Shown one piece after another: positions 24,301-36,376 of a stretch of 60,000 bases of DNA (its first letter is position 1; each line of letters opens with the position of its first letter). Source of the stretch: Polytrichum commune. Taxonomy: Eukaryota; Streptophyta; Polytrichopsida; Polytrichales; Polytrichaceae. The stretch is from assembly GCA_950295325.1 (NCBI GenBank), contig OX485808.1, positions 19,738,527 to 19,798,526 of the forward strand, in the 5' to 3' direction. The notes under the pieces were generated by a model. The model made no database searches, had not been told where the DNA came from, and saw only the letters and a list, made by a program, of their open reading frames with translations. Both the position numbers and the translations under genes were made by a program.

Positions 24301-27300
24301 TCAGTACTGATCGCACTGCAAATGCTGGTAAACTTGGCATTTGATCACTTTCTGGTGCACCTGGAAGCCAGGCATGGTCATAAACTGCACCTTATTTTTC
24401 TTGCACTTTGCACAAATAGTGTCGCACCCGGCCAGAGTCTCGACGTACTGGGGGTTGATCTCCATGCCTTTTCCCACCCGCAGAATCGTGGCTGCGGGGT
24501 ATAACGAGGAGGCCAGGCGATGGAGCAGCCAAATGCACTTGGCAGCATCGAGAAAAGCGCCCGTGAAGTGTTTCCGCTCATCCGAGTCTTTGAACACTAT
24601 ATTCCATGGAAACAGGAACCACATCTCTCGCATCTTCTGCTCGCAGAAAGCCAGAAATTTAGGCTCAAAGTCAGTGTGAGCAGAGTTAGCCGCATCCACC
24701 GAGTCTACAAGCTTGAGACGCTGAAATTCTTCGAACCGGGCTGCACATCTCTTCCCCGGGTCGATGATTAGGGTTAATCCCGTGTCGTCGAAACTGTCAT
24801 TCTCAAAGCAGTGGTACAAGGCCTGCACCAAAATCAATCAGATGCTCAAAACCTTTCATTAAATTCTTTGCAATTGCAAACAACCTCTATACCTAACATG
24901 TTTAGCCTTTGAAGGACCCAGGGGCTCAATGTACGGCCCGATATACAATTTCTACGAGCCTCACTAAGTCTAGGCATCATTATTTCCACATTCGTTGGTA
25001 TAATACTTATTTTATACACCGATCTTGTGCCAAGTAGGAAATGAGATATACTCACATATGATATTGATGATCACAAGCCCCAGTATTTTGATCATGAAGC
25101 CTTAGTCCGGGTGTCCTATTAACTTATATTCAAATATCTAATACCATGGTTGGAAAGCACGCCACTTTTGACATAATTAGCTATCACCACTCTTTAGGAC
25201 ACCTGAAAAATGTTGTAGAGATTACTGCGCACAATGAGGAAGAGAAACTGCAACAGTATTCTTAAAAGAGATATTTTAGGGAATGGACAGGTGTTTTCTT
25301 AAGTTTCTAGAGTCAATCGGATGCTCAAAACTCTCTTCATTTCATCTATTGCAAACCTTATACCGCAAAACTTAGATGCGGAATCTCATTGGATCCAGCT
25401 ACAACCACTCTTAAGAAACCTGTAAAGCGTTCTTGAAATTCCTGAGCACACTGAGGAAGAGGAACTGCAACAATTTCCTTTTAAGAAAATGGAGGAAGTA
25501 GGCAGAAATTTCTTGAGTTGCAGTAAATTGACCGGATGCTCAAAACCTTTCATTGCACCATTTGCAATTGTAAACATTCTCTATACCGCAAACCTTAGGA
25601 TGTTTAATCTCCTTGAATCGAGATACCACCACTTTGAGGAAACCTGAAAAGTGTTCTCGAAATTGCTGGCAATTGCGCACAATGATCATGAGTAAGAGGA
25701 ACTCAACGACTTATTTCTGAAACAGAAATTTGAGGAAGTGGACAGGTGTTTCTTAAGTTCCTGGAAATCGACATTACCTTATTGATGTTGGCCTCCAATG
25801 CGTAAGCTGTATGTTCCTTCTTGGAAAATTTGGCACTCGAGTCGATGGCTGCGAGTGTTCTCCAAAGAGAATAGCCTGAGCTTTCCATCTGGTTCATGAA
25901 AACCTTGCAGAAGTATCGAACGGCCCCTCGTGCGCGAATCACAGCCATCTCAAACAAGAGGACTTTCTCTGCCATGGTCATCATCTCCTGGCTCTTGGAG
26001 GGCCTAGCTGTCTCAGCAGCTTTCCAAGAATCCTCCGAGAAGCTCTCCTTCGCATCCCGGCAGAGGTCCGCCAGAGTCAGGTCATGAGTGGCACTACAAG
26101 TCGACAGTGAGTCTCCACTGCTTTCGCTGGAGCCATGACTAGACAAAGATGACCCGGAGCGGGAAGTCTCCGAGGATGTGTCGCAGAGAGCGTTGGCAGG
26201 TAGAGTAGAAGACTTTACCTCGGGAGCTTTAGGCTGTTGTGATGATGCAGCCTTCTTGGTGTTTGTGGCCTGATCGCACATTCCCGACAAAAGCACCGAT
26301 TAAACAAGACGGAAGGAGCACGTACAACAGATTATTGCAGTAAGAGATATGAATCCTTGGTACATACTTTTAAGAAGAGAAAAGAAAGACATGACTCCGA
26401 TGTTGCTTCCAGGATGAATTATGTTGTTGCTTCATCTTCGAGTCGTTCTAAGTGTATACGTCTTCCTGGGACGAGCAGCACGAGAATAAGATTGTCCCCG
26501 AAGGCTATTGCGTCATTTCAAAGGTGAACACTTGAACGGGTGCGGACAAGCCGGCCTTCACCTATCTTCCCCAAGCAAGAGGCCCTAGGTTTCCACATAT
26601 GGTTGGTTAATAATATCCAGTTCAGTTGGAACATAGGTGATAAGATGCACCGAAAATCAAGTGGTTAGAAGGTCACTCATCCTCACACTATTCCGACATT
26701 AAGTGGATTAACCCCGGAGTTCCCATGGAATCCGGTTTAAGGCCTTTGGTAAGTTCAGCCATCCTTGACAGGTATGAGTATGTTTTTACATACGTACCTG
26801 TAATTGCTCAAGTTTCCATTCGAGGAGATCGATAGCATCCTGCTTGTCTGCAAGTGCGGATTGCTGTCGTTTACTGAGCTCCAGGAGTGCACTCGACCTG
26901 CTCTTGGCCCAAGCCTTATTTTCTATGCTGTCTTTTGGCATCAAGCATGTGAGAAAACTTGAGAAGAGACCTGAAAATGGACCGCGCGGTCGACACCGAT
27001 TGGAGCTTCTACAGACCTCGTGGATGGCATCTTCGCTGTAGAACATCAGGGGAGAGCTCACGATCTGACCTGCCTTGCCTGCTGCCGAAAGAAAGAAAGT
27101 AAGAAACAATCAGTTTAGGGATCGTGTTTAGTATGTCGAATTCTAGAAATGTCGGTGAATAAAATAAGGATGATGACGGCAGAGCGTATGCGGAGAGAAC
27201 GAACTGACCTCCATGACCTGATGGTTTCGGTAAGATATGGGAGAAGCTGGTTGACGGAATTGGCGAGAAGCACTCATTCCGCGCCCAATTTTTTTCTTTC

Positions 27301-27392
27301 GTGGTGCTCTTTGCGTCCGCATCCGTTTCTTTGTCTTCCATTGCCTGCCAGACTTTTGCATGTGCATCTTCATCAACTCTCATGTCCTGCAT
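24301..27392 (-). CDS. GIL1-like / DUF641 protein, four exons
   Basis: The protein belongs to the plant-specific GRAVITROPIC IN THE LIGHT 1 / IRK-interacting (DUF641) family, linked to light modulation of gravitropism in Arabidopsis; its biochemical activity is unknown. Exons on the minus strand are 27392-27209, 27081-26798, 26269-25778 and 24822-24301 (stop TGA 24303-24301). They sum to 1482 nt, 493 residues, close to family length. Introns of 127, 528 and 955 nt are GT-AG and keep the frame (phases 1, 0, 0). Residues about 70-84 read SPLMFYSEDAIHEVC. A likely coiled coil follows at 129-156 (ELSKRQQSALADKQDAIDLL). A Ser-rich linker comes at about 164-210. The conserved core starts near 255 (RARGAVRYFCKVF, YSLWRTL, KKEHTAYALEA). 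Exon 4 carries FEEFQRLKLVDSVD, CIWLLHRLA and KVQFMTMPGFQV. CAKC at 457-460 gives a CxxC just before the last block. The upstream in-frame stop supports ATG 27392, but CAG|GAC right after it could be an acceptor, so a further 5' exon is possible. Confidence 0.88.
24823..25777 (-). repeat. Intron 3 of the GIL1-like gene, built of degenerate repeats
   Basis: The phrase GGATGCTCAAAAC (or AGATGCTCAAAAC) recurs at about 24840, 25320 and 25533. Each is followed by CTTTCATT...TTGCAA..GCAAAC and, in the last two, CTTATACCGCAAA/CTCTATACCGCAAA and AGAAACCTG/GGAAACCTG. CAC..TGAGGAAGAG and TTTCTTAAGTT also recur. Units are about 210-240 bp. The last unit runs up to the exon 3 donor. Confidence 0.75.
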
Positions 27393-28138
27393 CGACTGCC
27401 ACCCGGAACACCGCCATGTGAGTAATTCTGATGCACAAATTACTCAATCAAGGGTCATTCACACTACGAAGTCGGTTGTCCTTAACCACAATAATCAACC
27501 ATAACTACGGCTTCTTGCGTTCACACTTGTCTTTTTCAAGTGCCTATTGCTGCCGTCTACTGAGCTCCAGAAGTGCGAATCCTTGTGGTTGTGTTTATGG
27601 TCGAAGGTGAGGTCGGGCGGTCTTCTAAATCATCGCAATCTATCATTGGTTTAGGTATTCGACTTAAAAGAAATTCAAGTGATTATTATCCTTGTTGGCC
27701 TTGGATTATAGTGTATGAGAGGTTGCCTACTCAATTTTCTCCATGGAGCTTGACCATGACCATGAAGCTATCTAGTGAGATGAATGAACAACCACCTTCA
27801 GGGTGGTTAAATATGCGGAATAGTGGAGAGTTGATGGGGGTAGAGGGTGTTCGTAGTTGAGGGAAGCATTTATTATGGCTTTTCTATGGAAAAAAAACAC
27901 AAAGGTAACCACGACCACGACCACCCCCTAAGAGTAAACGACCATTAAGCCTCGAACTGGCCCTTCGTGTAGTAAGCCCTACGGTTTCATCAAATTCTGG
28001 TGAATTTCTCCATCAGTGCTGAAACTCCAGCCAGTTCAAGCTGTCAAGAAAAGGCGAGGAGGAGGCTGTAGACGTGCCGTTAACGCAATTATCTAAACAA
28101 AGGTCATTATAAAGGAAGTTGGATATACCTGGGATCGA
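27393..28138 (-). promoter_or_regulatory. Upstream region of the GIL1-like gene, with a shadow of exon 2
   Basis: This is the presumed 5' UTR/promoter. At 27537-27576 a 40 bp block repeats 26851-26890 of exon 2 in the same orientation with 5 mismatches. Read in the exon frame it gives ALLELSRRQQ, a stop, then AL, so it is a dead fragment. No convincing TATA box was located. Confidence 0.4.
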
Positions 28139-29600
28139 TGATGGCGAACACCGGTCTGCCTGTTCCCTTCTTCACTTTGAAGGTGCGTCATAGCTGACTT
28201 GCAGTGCTTTAATCCAACCTCAGAATTTTAACAGTGTTGTATTTTGAAATGGACACGCCTTGACCTGCATGCCGTGACAATGCCGCAAAGCGTAAGAGAT
28301 GTTCAAATGCGTGATTGCATAGAAACTCAGTGCGAGTGTAATTTTGGTTCTCCAAATGAGGTTCCTGGACATTGCATTCAGGCCGCAATGCGTTCGTAGT
28401 ACTCGAACTTCAAAGAATCCAACCCTTCATAGAAATCAGGAGCGATAAAAGAGAAACATAGAATCTGTGTAGAAACAGGGGACATCACGATGTTGTGTAC
28501 CTGACAGTTTTAGCAGCACAGCAGCAGCTTTTTGCAAGAATTGCAAAACCATCCACCATCATCCTTCTCCAAAGGAGCTTCGAAGAGATCTAAAGTGACT
28601 TGAGGACCACTCGCAGTTGCTCAGTGCAGGGATGACCTCATTTCACGACATCTAAAGCCTCCAAGACTACCTCAGCTAAATCGTTTGAAAAACTGTCCGA
28701 GAGTGGGAAAGTGAAGAATGCGAACTTTGAATAACGGTAGAGATTCTTCGCTCGAAACGAGGACACACGTTACCACAACGGCAAGGACTACCTCCTGAAC
28801 GTCTGGTGATCCTTTTCAAAGCTCTCCTCACGGCTCCCGTGCCTTCATAACAATCCTCAAATTCAAGCCGCTAGCGAATCTTTTTTTGCAATCAAACTTG
28901 CATCACGGTCACTGCGAAATGCGGGGGAGGAGGGGGATATGACGACCATTCGTATACATGAGGCTTCGACATTACTCTCCAGAATCACTAATGTGGAAAT
29001 AGGAGCTTGGAAACAGAAAAGGGAGCTGATCAGAGACGCTGACGGCGGCAACAACAACAACAACAACAACAAAGTCTATCTATATCCAGAGCTCCACAAC
29101 ACCCATAACTGTAAAGGAGAGCGCTCACTCGCTGCCGTGCGCCAGGAACAAACGACCCAACACCGTTTTGAGTACAATTGAAGTACTTATTAGACAGACA
29201 GCTCCCCTCCACCAGCTCACAAACAACAACAACAACAACGTGTATGTCAACACATCAACAAGTCTACACGAACAACACTGAGGTAGATGAAGAAGCTCAG
29301 CAGGTGTCGACTACATACAGCCTCTCCTCTCAAAGCTTCAAACTTAATAAGACTGGAAATCGATCGGACTGTTCCGTCATCGCCGCAAAGGGGGAGTCAA
29401 TGTGGCATTGAATCATAGCAGTTTGAATTGTAAGCAGCGGATTAAAAGTTGAAGCGGAAGCTTTACGAGGTGGAGCCTGTCCGGGGAGGGAGAAGGTGGA
29501 AAGGATTGATGGCAGTTTCAGTTTGCGGAGAAGGGTGAGTGGGGATGTAGGTAATTAGGTATGAATCTCCAGTCGTGTTGATGAATGTGGGGGACCCTCC
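28139..29600. other. Non-repetitive stretch upstream of the GIL1-like gene, no gene called
   Basis: Base composition is more balanced than in the repeat-rich flanks. CAA microsatellites lie at 29051-29071 and 29222-29239. Two overlapping frames (28939-29181, 29030-29212) exist only because of them. At 28139-28183 an ATGATGGCGAACACC start is followed after 15 codons by AAG|GTGCGT, which looks like a tiny first exon on the plus strand, but I found no second exon. Confidence 0.35.
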
Positions 29601-31394
29601 AAATTACCAGCTTTCACCTGCGAGACATGATGAGCAAGTCACTTAATTCGGTGAAAACTTCGTGCCAGAGGAGCAGGAAGACAGATAGAGATAACTTCTT
29701 AGCTACGCACTTTCACTTAACTTGGCTAGGCTAGGCTCTAACCTCAAGGTATGTGGGTGTTATTTAGTTCTTTTGTCATACTGATTACATTTACACAACA
29801 AAACGCGTGTTTCAGCTGCAAACCTACAATGTTTAAACACGTATGCAAAAACCAATTTGAACATCATATCTCCCCCGGTTTAGTTTTAGTGCATGTTTGT
29901 TGATTTCTTAACTGAGTGAATAGGTCTTCTCGATTATGTTCGTTATTGAGTGTAGAATAGTTATTGATATTTGAAGATATGGTTCAATCTCCTTTAAACA
30001 AGTGTCTTCGTGATGTTCGCTCCTTGATCCTCTCAGCGGACCACGTACCAATCAAAACATAAGGGTGATTAATGAAGAAAACGAGCCACTTGAGACCCAT
30101 CCACCTTAGTTTGGCCCAGGTCATACCAGTGGCACGTGGCACGTGGCACCCATGTGTGAGAAATATGAAATGGTGATATAGGGAGCAAGCACAGTCAAGT
30201 ATACAAAACAAAGTGCTCTGGTATACTAAAACCATAAAGTTTTCAGTAAAATGCTTTAAAATAGTAGCAAAGTGTTGTTTAAATTAGATTTGTTTGTCAT
30301 GGCAACTTCTATTGTTGTGTTGGATACTCAAATATATAGTATAGAGATGAGATCTTCAAAACTTATCATTGAAAGTGATGCTCAAAAGGTAATGGCTAAA
30401 TTTGCTATTGGATGAAGATTTCATGCCCTAAAAATTTTTAAGTTGTATTTTTTCTTCGTATTCCTTGAATTTGTTATAAACTTGAGGGCACCATTGCAAA
30501 AAATTGTAGAAAAAATCAAATTAATGTAATTTTATCACATTTAAAAAAAAGACAATTACTTGTTCAATATCACCTACTTGCACCAACTTCTACAATATGT
30601 AGACTTTTCTTGAAAAATAATTTGTCAACATAAATTGCTTGGTTGTGTAGATCAATGTGTTTTCAAAATGTTTCCCTTCACAAAACTTAAAGTTAGTATA
30701 TAGTTTTGAATCACTTTCACTTAAACTTATCAAGGGTACTAGAGTTGTGTACTCGACTGTGCTTGCGCCCCATACTTAGCATTACTATGTCTCAACCCAT
30801 GTTTCTCTTCCCATATATGGGTTTGGGCTAATCTAATACTACACCTTTTATTGTGTGAAGTTTGAACTAAGCATGGGTAGGAATACATGTGCTTATAACA
30901 ACTTAAAAGTTTTAACCCAAAACTATGTAGTATCAATTTACAAGGATTCTATTTAACTGAGAACTAAACATTGTTTACATGGTATTGTTCACTGATTGTT
31001 TCAAGACACCAATTGTATAGATGTGAACTCTAAATTAATATCAACATGTTTGTTTCACAAATTCTGACCTTGCAACTTTCAATTTATAGCGCGTGAAGAA
31101 TGTATGTTATTATGTGAAGAATGTATGTTATTATTTGAAATATGTTTGGACCTTTATGAACTAGATAATCATCAAGAGGAGAGAGAATGACGAGCCACGG
31201 AAGGGACGAGTCATCCACCTCATCGAGCTAGCTATCTAACATAATCTTGAAAATTATAGTTGATATTAAATCTAATATTGTGACAAGATCTCATAACCCT
31301 AATGCCCTTGGATGAGGCTACCATCACTTTTAGAACTTCAACTTGATAGTTACACACACCCTACTTCCAATCATTCAAATAGAAAATCACACAC
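29601..31394. other. Intergenic, repeat fragments only
   Basis: About 30181-30350 is repeated at 36766-36925: AGCAAGCAC.G.CAAGTATAC, then ATACTAAAACCATAAA, AGCAAAGTGTTGTTTAAATT and ATTGTTGTGTT. GTGAAGAATGTATGTTATTA is tandemly doubled at about 31094-31132. No gene recognised. Confidence 0.45.
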
Positions 31395-31770
31395 CTCCTA
31401 TACTAAATAAGATATTTAATGCCATATTGTATGTCACTATGGTAACGTTTTGGATGACACTTCATATGAATAAGTTTACAAATATTGTCATGGATGATGG
31501 ATGAGTTCATCCATTGGCCAAAACCCTACCTTCCCTTGTCAGCGACTTGTGATGAAATGTTGTCATGGATGATTGAAATTTGGATGAGAAATCACTTGGT
31601 AAGTGACAGTTTGCGCAACACTGTGAATCTATAATCCCCCCATAAAAATTTACAAGGAATGACAAATACTGTTGGGTTAACATGTAGTGTTGGTGACACT
31701 ACACCGTGGTTTAAAATTAGTATTGAGCAAGACAATTAGAGTCGGTGACAATGTATATCATATTCATTAG
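31395..31770 (+). mobile_element. MITE family A, copy 4
   Basis: Left end TATACTAAATAAGATATTTAA, right end ATATCATATTCATTAGTGTAG. The core matches copy 1 (GTCACTATGGTAACGTTTTG; GATGAGTTCATCCATTGGCC; TGGGTTAACATGTAGTGTTG). About 375 bp, non-coding. Confidence 0.8.
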
Positions 31771-34700
31771 TGTAGTTCTGTTTCAGGTTTCGAACCGAGC
31801 CAACGTGAATTATGAAGGTCACTGATTTCATGGGAACGCTTCACCAAACTCATACCGTAACTTTAGGAGAGTTTTAATGCACATTTCAAATTTTGGGGAT
31901 CTAGGGCATCCTGGTGAACAGCCATTGCAGCTGCAGTAACATCCGACACCTTGGCTTTATATCAAGAGACCGTGTTCATGGTCACAACATCCACGAGACC
32001 AAGGGCCAGGCCGGGTACTTATGATTTCGCTTCACAAAAGCTTGAGTAGAAAGGTACGTTGTTATAACATTCTTCAACGAAAATCACACACATTTATTCT
32101 CGAATCCCATACCTCTTGAGGTATATATGTGGGAGTTATGTGTGTTGTGCGGACACCTCTCTATTTGATTTGGTGGGATGTTAGGTGAGGATCGAAGAAC
32201 AAAGATCACAAAAGATACATGTTTTAAAAGAGACTGGACTACGCCTTTAGCTTTTTAAAGAAAATTGTTTCACACTCGATATTGAATATAGTTTGGAGGA
32301 CTTTTGTATTCACGTAAGGGATCGACAAACAAGCATTTCCGATTTTCAATCTGGTGTTTGTTGATGTTCATCGTAGATGTACTAATGTAACACAAATTTG
32401 CAAACGTCGATTTGATCAATAGAAGATGGAGAGCAAGAAAAACAAATCAAATAAACTTGAATACCTTTGTCCGAATCTAAGTACGATTAATGGAAGGAAA
32501 TAACCTATTGTTTCTTAGTCATGAAACATGAGACGACATTCTACGTGATAGGTGTGTAATTCACAATTGTTAATGGGACGATTCAATCCCCGAGCCAATC
32601 CGATAATCATAAATATTTGTGGAGTCGGAAGTGCCCACAACAGGCCCACAATATACCGGTTGACTCAACCTCTTCGCATGCAAAGGTTGCTGCATAAAAT
32701 CACAAAGTTACTCTATTTGAAGCCGACATTTTACAATCCGAACCCTAGAAGTCACGGACTCGAATTCTATGAACTAGATATTGTAAACGAAGAGGCTTGA
32801 CATTAGCTACAGCCCATAGAAAGATGACACGTGTACGATATCGAGCGTCGTGCTCACCCTATCAAGAGGACCAGTTGCTACAATCAGACTACACAACGAG
32901 CGAGAGGAGAGTGGATGACAAGATGCAACAGCAACAAGACATCCCTCGACTCTCGATCATTATGGGCCATAATCGCTCTGTTCCCGAAATTAAGTTATGA
33001 ATTATAGATGCAATACCCTTTGCATGGATAAAAAACACAAAGGGATTGTTGGAAGTGCCCTCCACTTGGACGATTGACTGGGTTATGGTCTATGCTCATC
33101 GTGCTCATGTCCACTGAAGACACGACACGTCAGCGAGACCCGAGACGGTGAGCACTAAACGTTTTTCAAAAAAAAAAACGGTGTCTGCCCGGGAAAAAGT
33201 TTAGGCTGTACGAGGAATGATTGCACCTCCACATCCCATGGGCCTCCCACTTCCAAAATTTTCTGTTTGGACCGGGCTAGGCTCATACTGGGACCATGCT
33301 GGGACATGAGTGCTTGGATTAGGGTACTGGGTACTCCCCAGTCCCACCAACCACAAGGGTCCACATAGCCATCTGCAGTGTCCCTCTGGCTGACTCATCA
33401 GGACTGACCAAAGTGGACACAGAAGAGACTGAATCTTCTCTCTCTCATCTGTCGGCCCAAGAGCCCCACTCCACTAACTAGCCCTTTGAGGACTCGTGAC
33501 TGAGAGCCCGTGACCACTACACATCAAGCACTCTCATTGGTGGAAAAGGCGGAGCCGGTCCAAGTTCGCTGCTTCACACCACGCCCAGGGGACCAACGGA
33601 GTATGTGAATGCAAGATGGATGTAAAGTCTACGTGGATCCCTACATGGGCATCGAATGGATCGTGTTTCATGGTCACTTGGACTATTTTTAAAAACCACC
33701 TCTTGGAGGTAGGCTTAACACAAAACCACTGGGAGATCATGGCACTCTGAACGCTCACTATTGTTGAATTATTCGATTTTGTCATGTGTGAAGACCCACA
33801 TGTGTAGAAATTCATCGAAATAGCATCTGGTTGAGGGCCCGGTCACGTATGACTTCACACGACACTGGGAGAGTCTGTGACCACACTACATGACTTTGGA
33901 GGTGACTTGGGACGGCCTTTGGACACTTTGTTTTGGGCTCTCACAATTTCATGGTCACGGCTCTCGGCTCGTGTGTAAAGTGACCCTTAGTGTGGGTGGA
34001 AATAGTTAGCACAATGTCCGGGAGAGATTTTGGGCATAAAAATTCTAGTGTTTTCAAGTCCAATTGGTTATATCTTTTGGTTTTTCTTTATTAATTTGAG
34101 GTGCATTCCATGGATGCCTCTAAAAAGATTGGTAATTTTCTTGCAATCTTGAACTTCAACCGGTGCATCTATAAGTAGTAGTCGATTCTCCCCATTCATT
34201 GATCTCAGTGTTTTTTTAAACAAAATCACAACAAACTTTTTTTTAAATACTCAAAGTTGCGCCCTTTTGAGTGGGCAGGTACTACGAGCCCTGTGTCCCA
34301 CACTGCTTTAATGGTATGATTTTGTTTGTTGTGTCTAAAGTCATGTTTTCATTAGCTTTCTTTTGGGCTTCTTTCCATTCTTAAGCATGGGTCACAGTGA
34401 TTTTCTAATCAAGGTCAAATTGGCATGGGTTAAGTTATTAGGAAGACTTCCAACCAACACATTAAATATTCAATAAAGGACATAAGTGGCACCAAATGAA
34501 ACAATCACCCACATAAATTATCTAGAAAAAAAATGTAACCCACACTAATTTTCTATTAAAAATTTAGTGTGTATTAAAAAACAATATGACCCACATTAAT
34601 TATCGTCACGATAATTAACTTGGGCTCTAGAAAATTACCGTGACCCACAGTAATAGGACTATTTAGTCTACTAGAGAGTCAGTCATTGCACTGACGACGA

Positions 34701-35173
34701 CCAGAATGGACGAACGTTGGCAGTATTGTTCGTCCATCGGACGGAGACTGACGACCGGAGAGCTCCGTCCCATCGCACTGGACTAGAATAGGTGACCGTT
34801 CTATGGCAGTCATAAATGGCCAGCCTAACAAACTCATATTTTTTTGGGGGTTGCCTTCAATGTCCACTTTCAACATGGTGCTCCTTAGAATTTATTGCCT
34901 TTGCTGCCTAGTAGGCCAATGCCTTCATAATTTGCCTAAGTCTCTCCATTCCTCTTTATGACATTTGTAGCTAATAAGTTAAGTTAAGTAATCTTAGACC
35001 TTCCCATTAACATTAAGGGGACCACTTTTTACTTTGAAATTCCCTAAATTTTTGGGCAGCCCATCAAAATCCATGGCCAAGGGATCTTGCTTTCGAGCTC
35101 ACGAGTTCCTAATGGGCCGACCTCCTTTTAGTACGAATTCAAATAAGTGACACCAAAGGATCGCGTTTGTCTT
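31771..35173. other. Intergenic, repeat-derived, no gene recognised
   Basis: About 32140-32270 has scraps of the 8.1/55.4/57.8 kb repeat. About 33690-33860 shares phrases with 57240-57400 (GCATTCGGTTGAGAGCCTGGTCAC versus GCATCTGGTTGAGGGCCCGGTCAC in pieces). 33895-34200 combines the repeats seen at 15.2 and 17.5 kb. At 34596-34618 there is a perfect palindrome TTAATTATCG-TCA-CGATAATTAA. Frames such as 33534-33815 have no recognised domain. Confidence 0.4.
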
Positions 35174-35174
35174 A

Positions 35175-35950
35175 CCACTACATAGTATGCCGTTTATGGT
35201 GTTTAGTGTCATGTATGCTAACTTGCAAAGGGTCTAAACTACATTGATCATCCCAATTAGTGTGATTTACTATCCACAGTTACGCAATGCAATGACGTCT
35301 TATTTAAGAGTTCAGTTCTTTCTAGCAAGAGTTCAATAGGTTGTGTGGACATTATAGAACATAAATGACTTTGTTTGGTAAACAATGTAATCATCATTAA
35401 GTAGTTATAGCACTGCGTAACTCCAAGTAGTGGTACGGACTAATTGGGATGATCGATGCAGTTGCCTTGAGGCCTGGAATGTCACGTCCGCTAATTATCA
35501 ACATGACACCATTTTTCAATATATGTAATTTATGAAGTGGACGATTTATTTATTTATTTAATGTACCACATTGTAGTACTTGAGATGATAGTTTCCTATT
35601 TCAATATGCAAGAGGAAGATATTATCGGGCGTAACGAATGTCAAGTGTCATATGTTTATATTTTAATATGCAAGAGGAAGATATCGTTGAATCCATTTAT
35701 GCCAAGTGTCAATTGTTTACACTTGTGATCAAGTTGTTGACCATTGTGTAACTTGGGCCCAACCTAAGCACATGCTTCATATTATTATTCAATATACTAA
35801 TGCCAAGATATTAGTAAACACACTAATGTGAACTGGTATGAGGTTATACTAATGGCGAAGTTGTCGATTGCCGGTGTCGCCTACGCATGTCCTCATAATA
35901 GGGTAAGTGACACTATTACACAAGTGACACTACATATTGTAAACCATGTG
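35175..35950 (+). mobile_element. Element family B, copy 1, split by nested element D
   Basis: Starts ACCACTACATAGTATGCCG and TTTATGGTGTTTAGTGTCAT. It has internal motifs ATATGCAAGAGGAAGATAT (twice) and CCAAGTGTCA, and ends near GTGACACTACATATTGTAAA. Compared with copy at 38869-39420 it carries an extra 227 bp after AGGGTCTAAACT, which is element D. Two frames read the AAGAGGAAGA motif but encode nothing recognisable. Confidence 0.75.
35237..35463. mobile_element. Element D (227 bp), nested in family B copy 1
   Basis: Left end AACTACATTGATCATCCCAA; right end, reverse-complemented, AACTGCATCGATCATCCCAA. The inverted arms extend about 50 bp (through GTTACGCAATGC and GTTACGCAGTGC). Non-coding. 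A truncated copy is at 18736-18876 and a relative with the same inner phrase (GTTCTATAATGTC) at 58578-58803. Confidence 0.8.
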
Positions 35951-35960
35951 ACTCTCTTGC

Positions 35961-36376
35961 ACCACATTGTTTACGGTATTTAGAGTCATGTGACCTATTT
36001 GTGGAAGGTTACATTAAAAATAGAAAGACCTAGAAATGACACATTTTCTATTTTCAACGTCACGCATTTGTCAACATAAATATTTTTTTGAAATGAATAA
36101 GTTCTCATGTATATGTTTACTTTATTGCGTCGGAGCACTTGGGATGATAGTTAAATTGGGTTCTATTTTACAAGAGGAAGATAGTATTAAGCATGTGAAT
36201 GCCAAGTGTCATTTGTTTGCATAATGGTCAACTTAATGATCATGAGTGCAACCTACGAATAGGTCTCATGGTATTATTGAGCATACTGATACCAATTGTA
36301 TACTATGCATAGGCCTCATAATAGGGTAAGGGACACTATAAGGCAAGTGACACTGAAACCCATAAACAATGTAAAT
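35961..36376 (+). mobile_element. Element family B, copy 2 (shortened)
   Basis: Starts ACCACATTGTTTACGGTATT, only about 10 bp after copy 1 ends, and ends CATAAACAATGTAAATGG, which is the inverted counterpart. Internal CAAGAGGAAGATA and GCCAAGTGTCATTTGTTTGCA occur once, so one internal unit is lost. Confidence 0.7.

Noticed and set aside
28139-28183. Possible tiny first exon ATGATGGCG... followed by AAG|GTGCGT
   Set aside because: No downstream exon with a matching phase or recognisable product; short sequences like this occur by chance.
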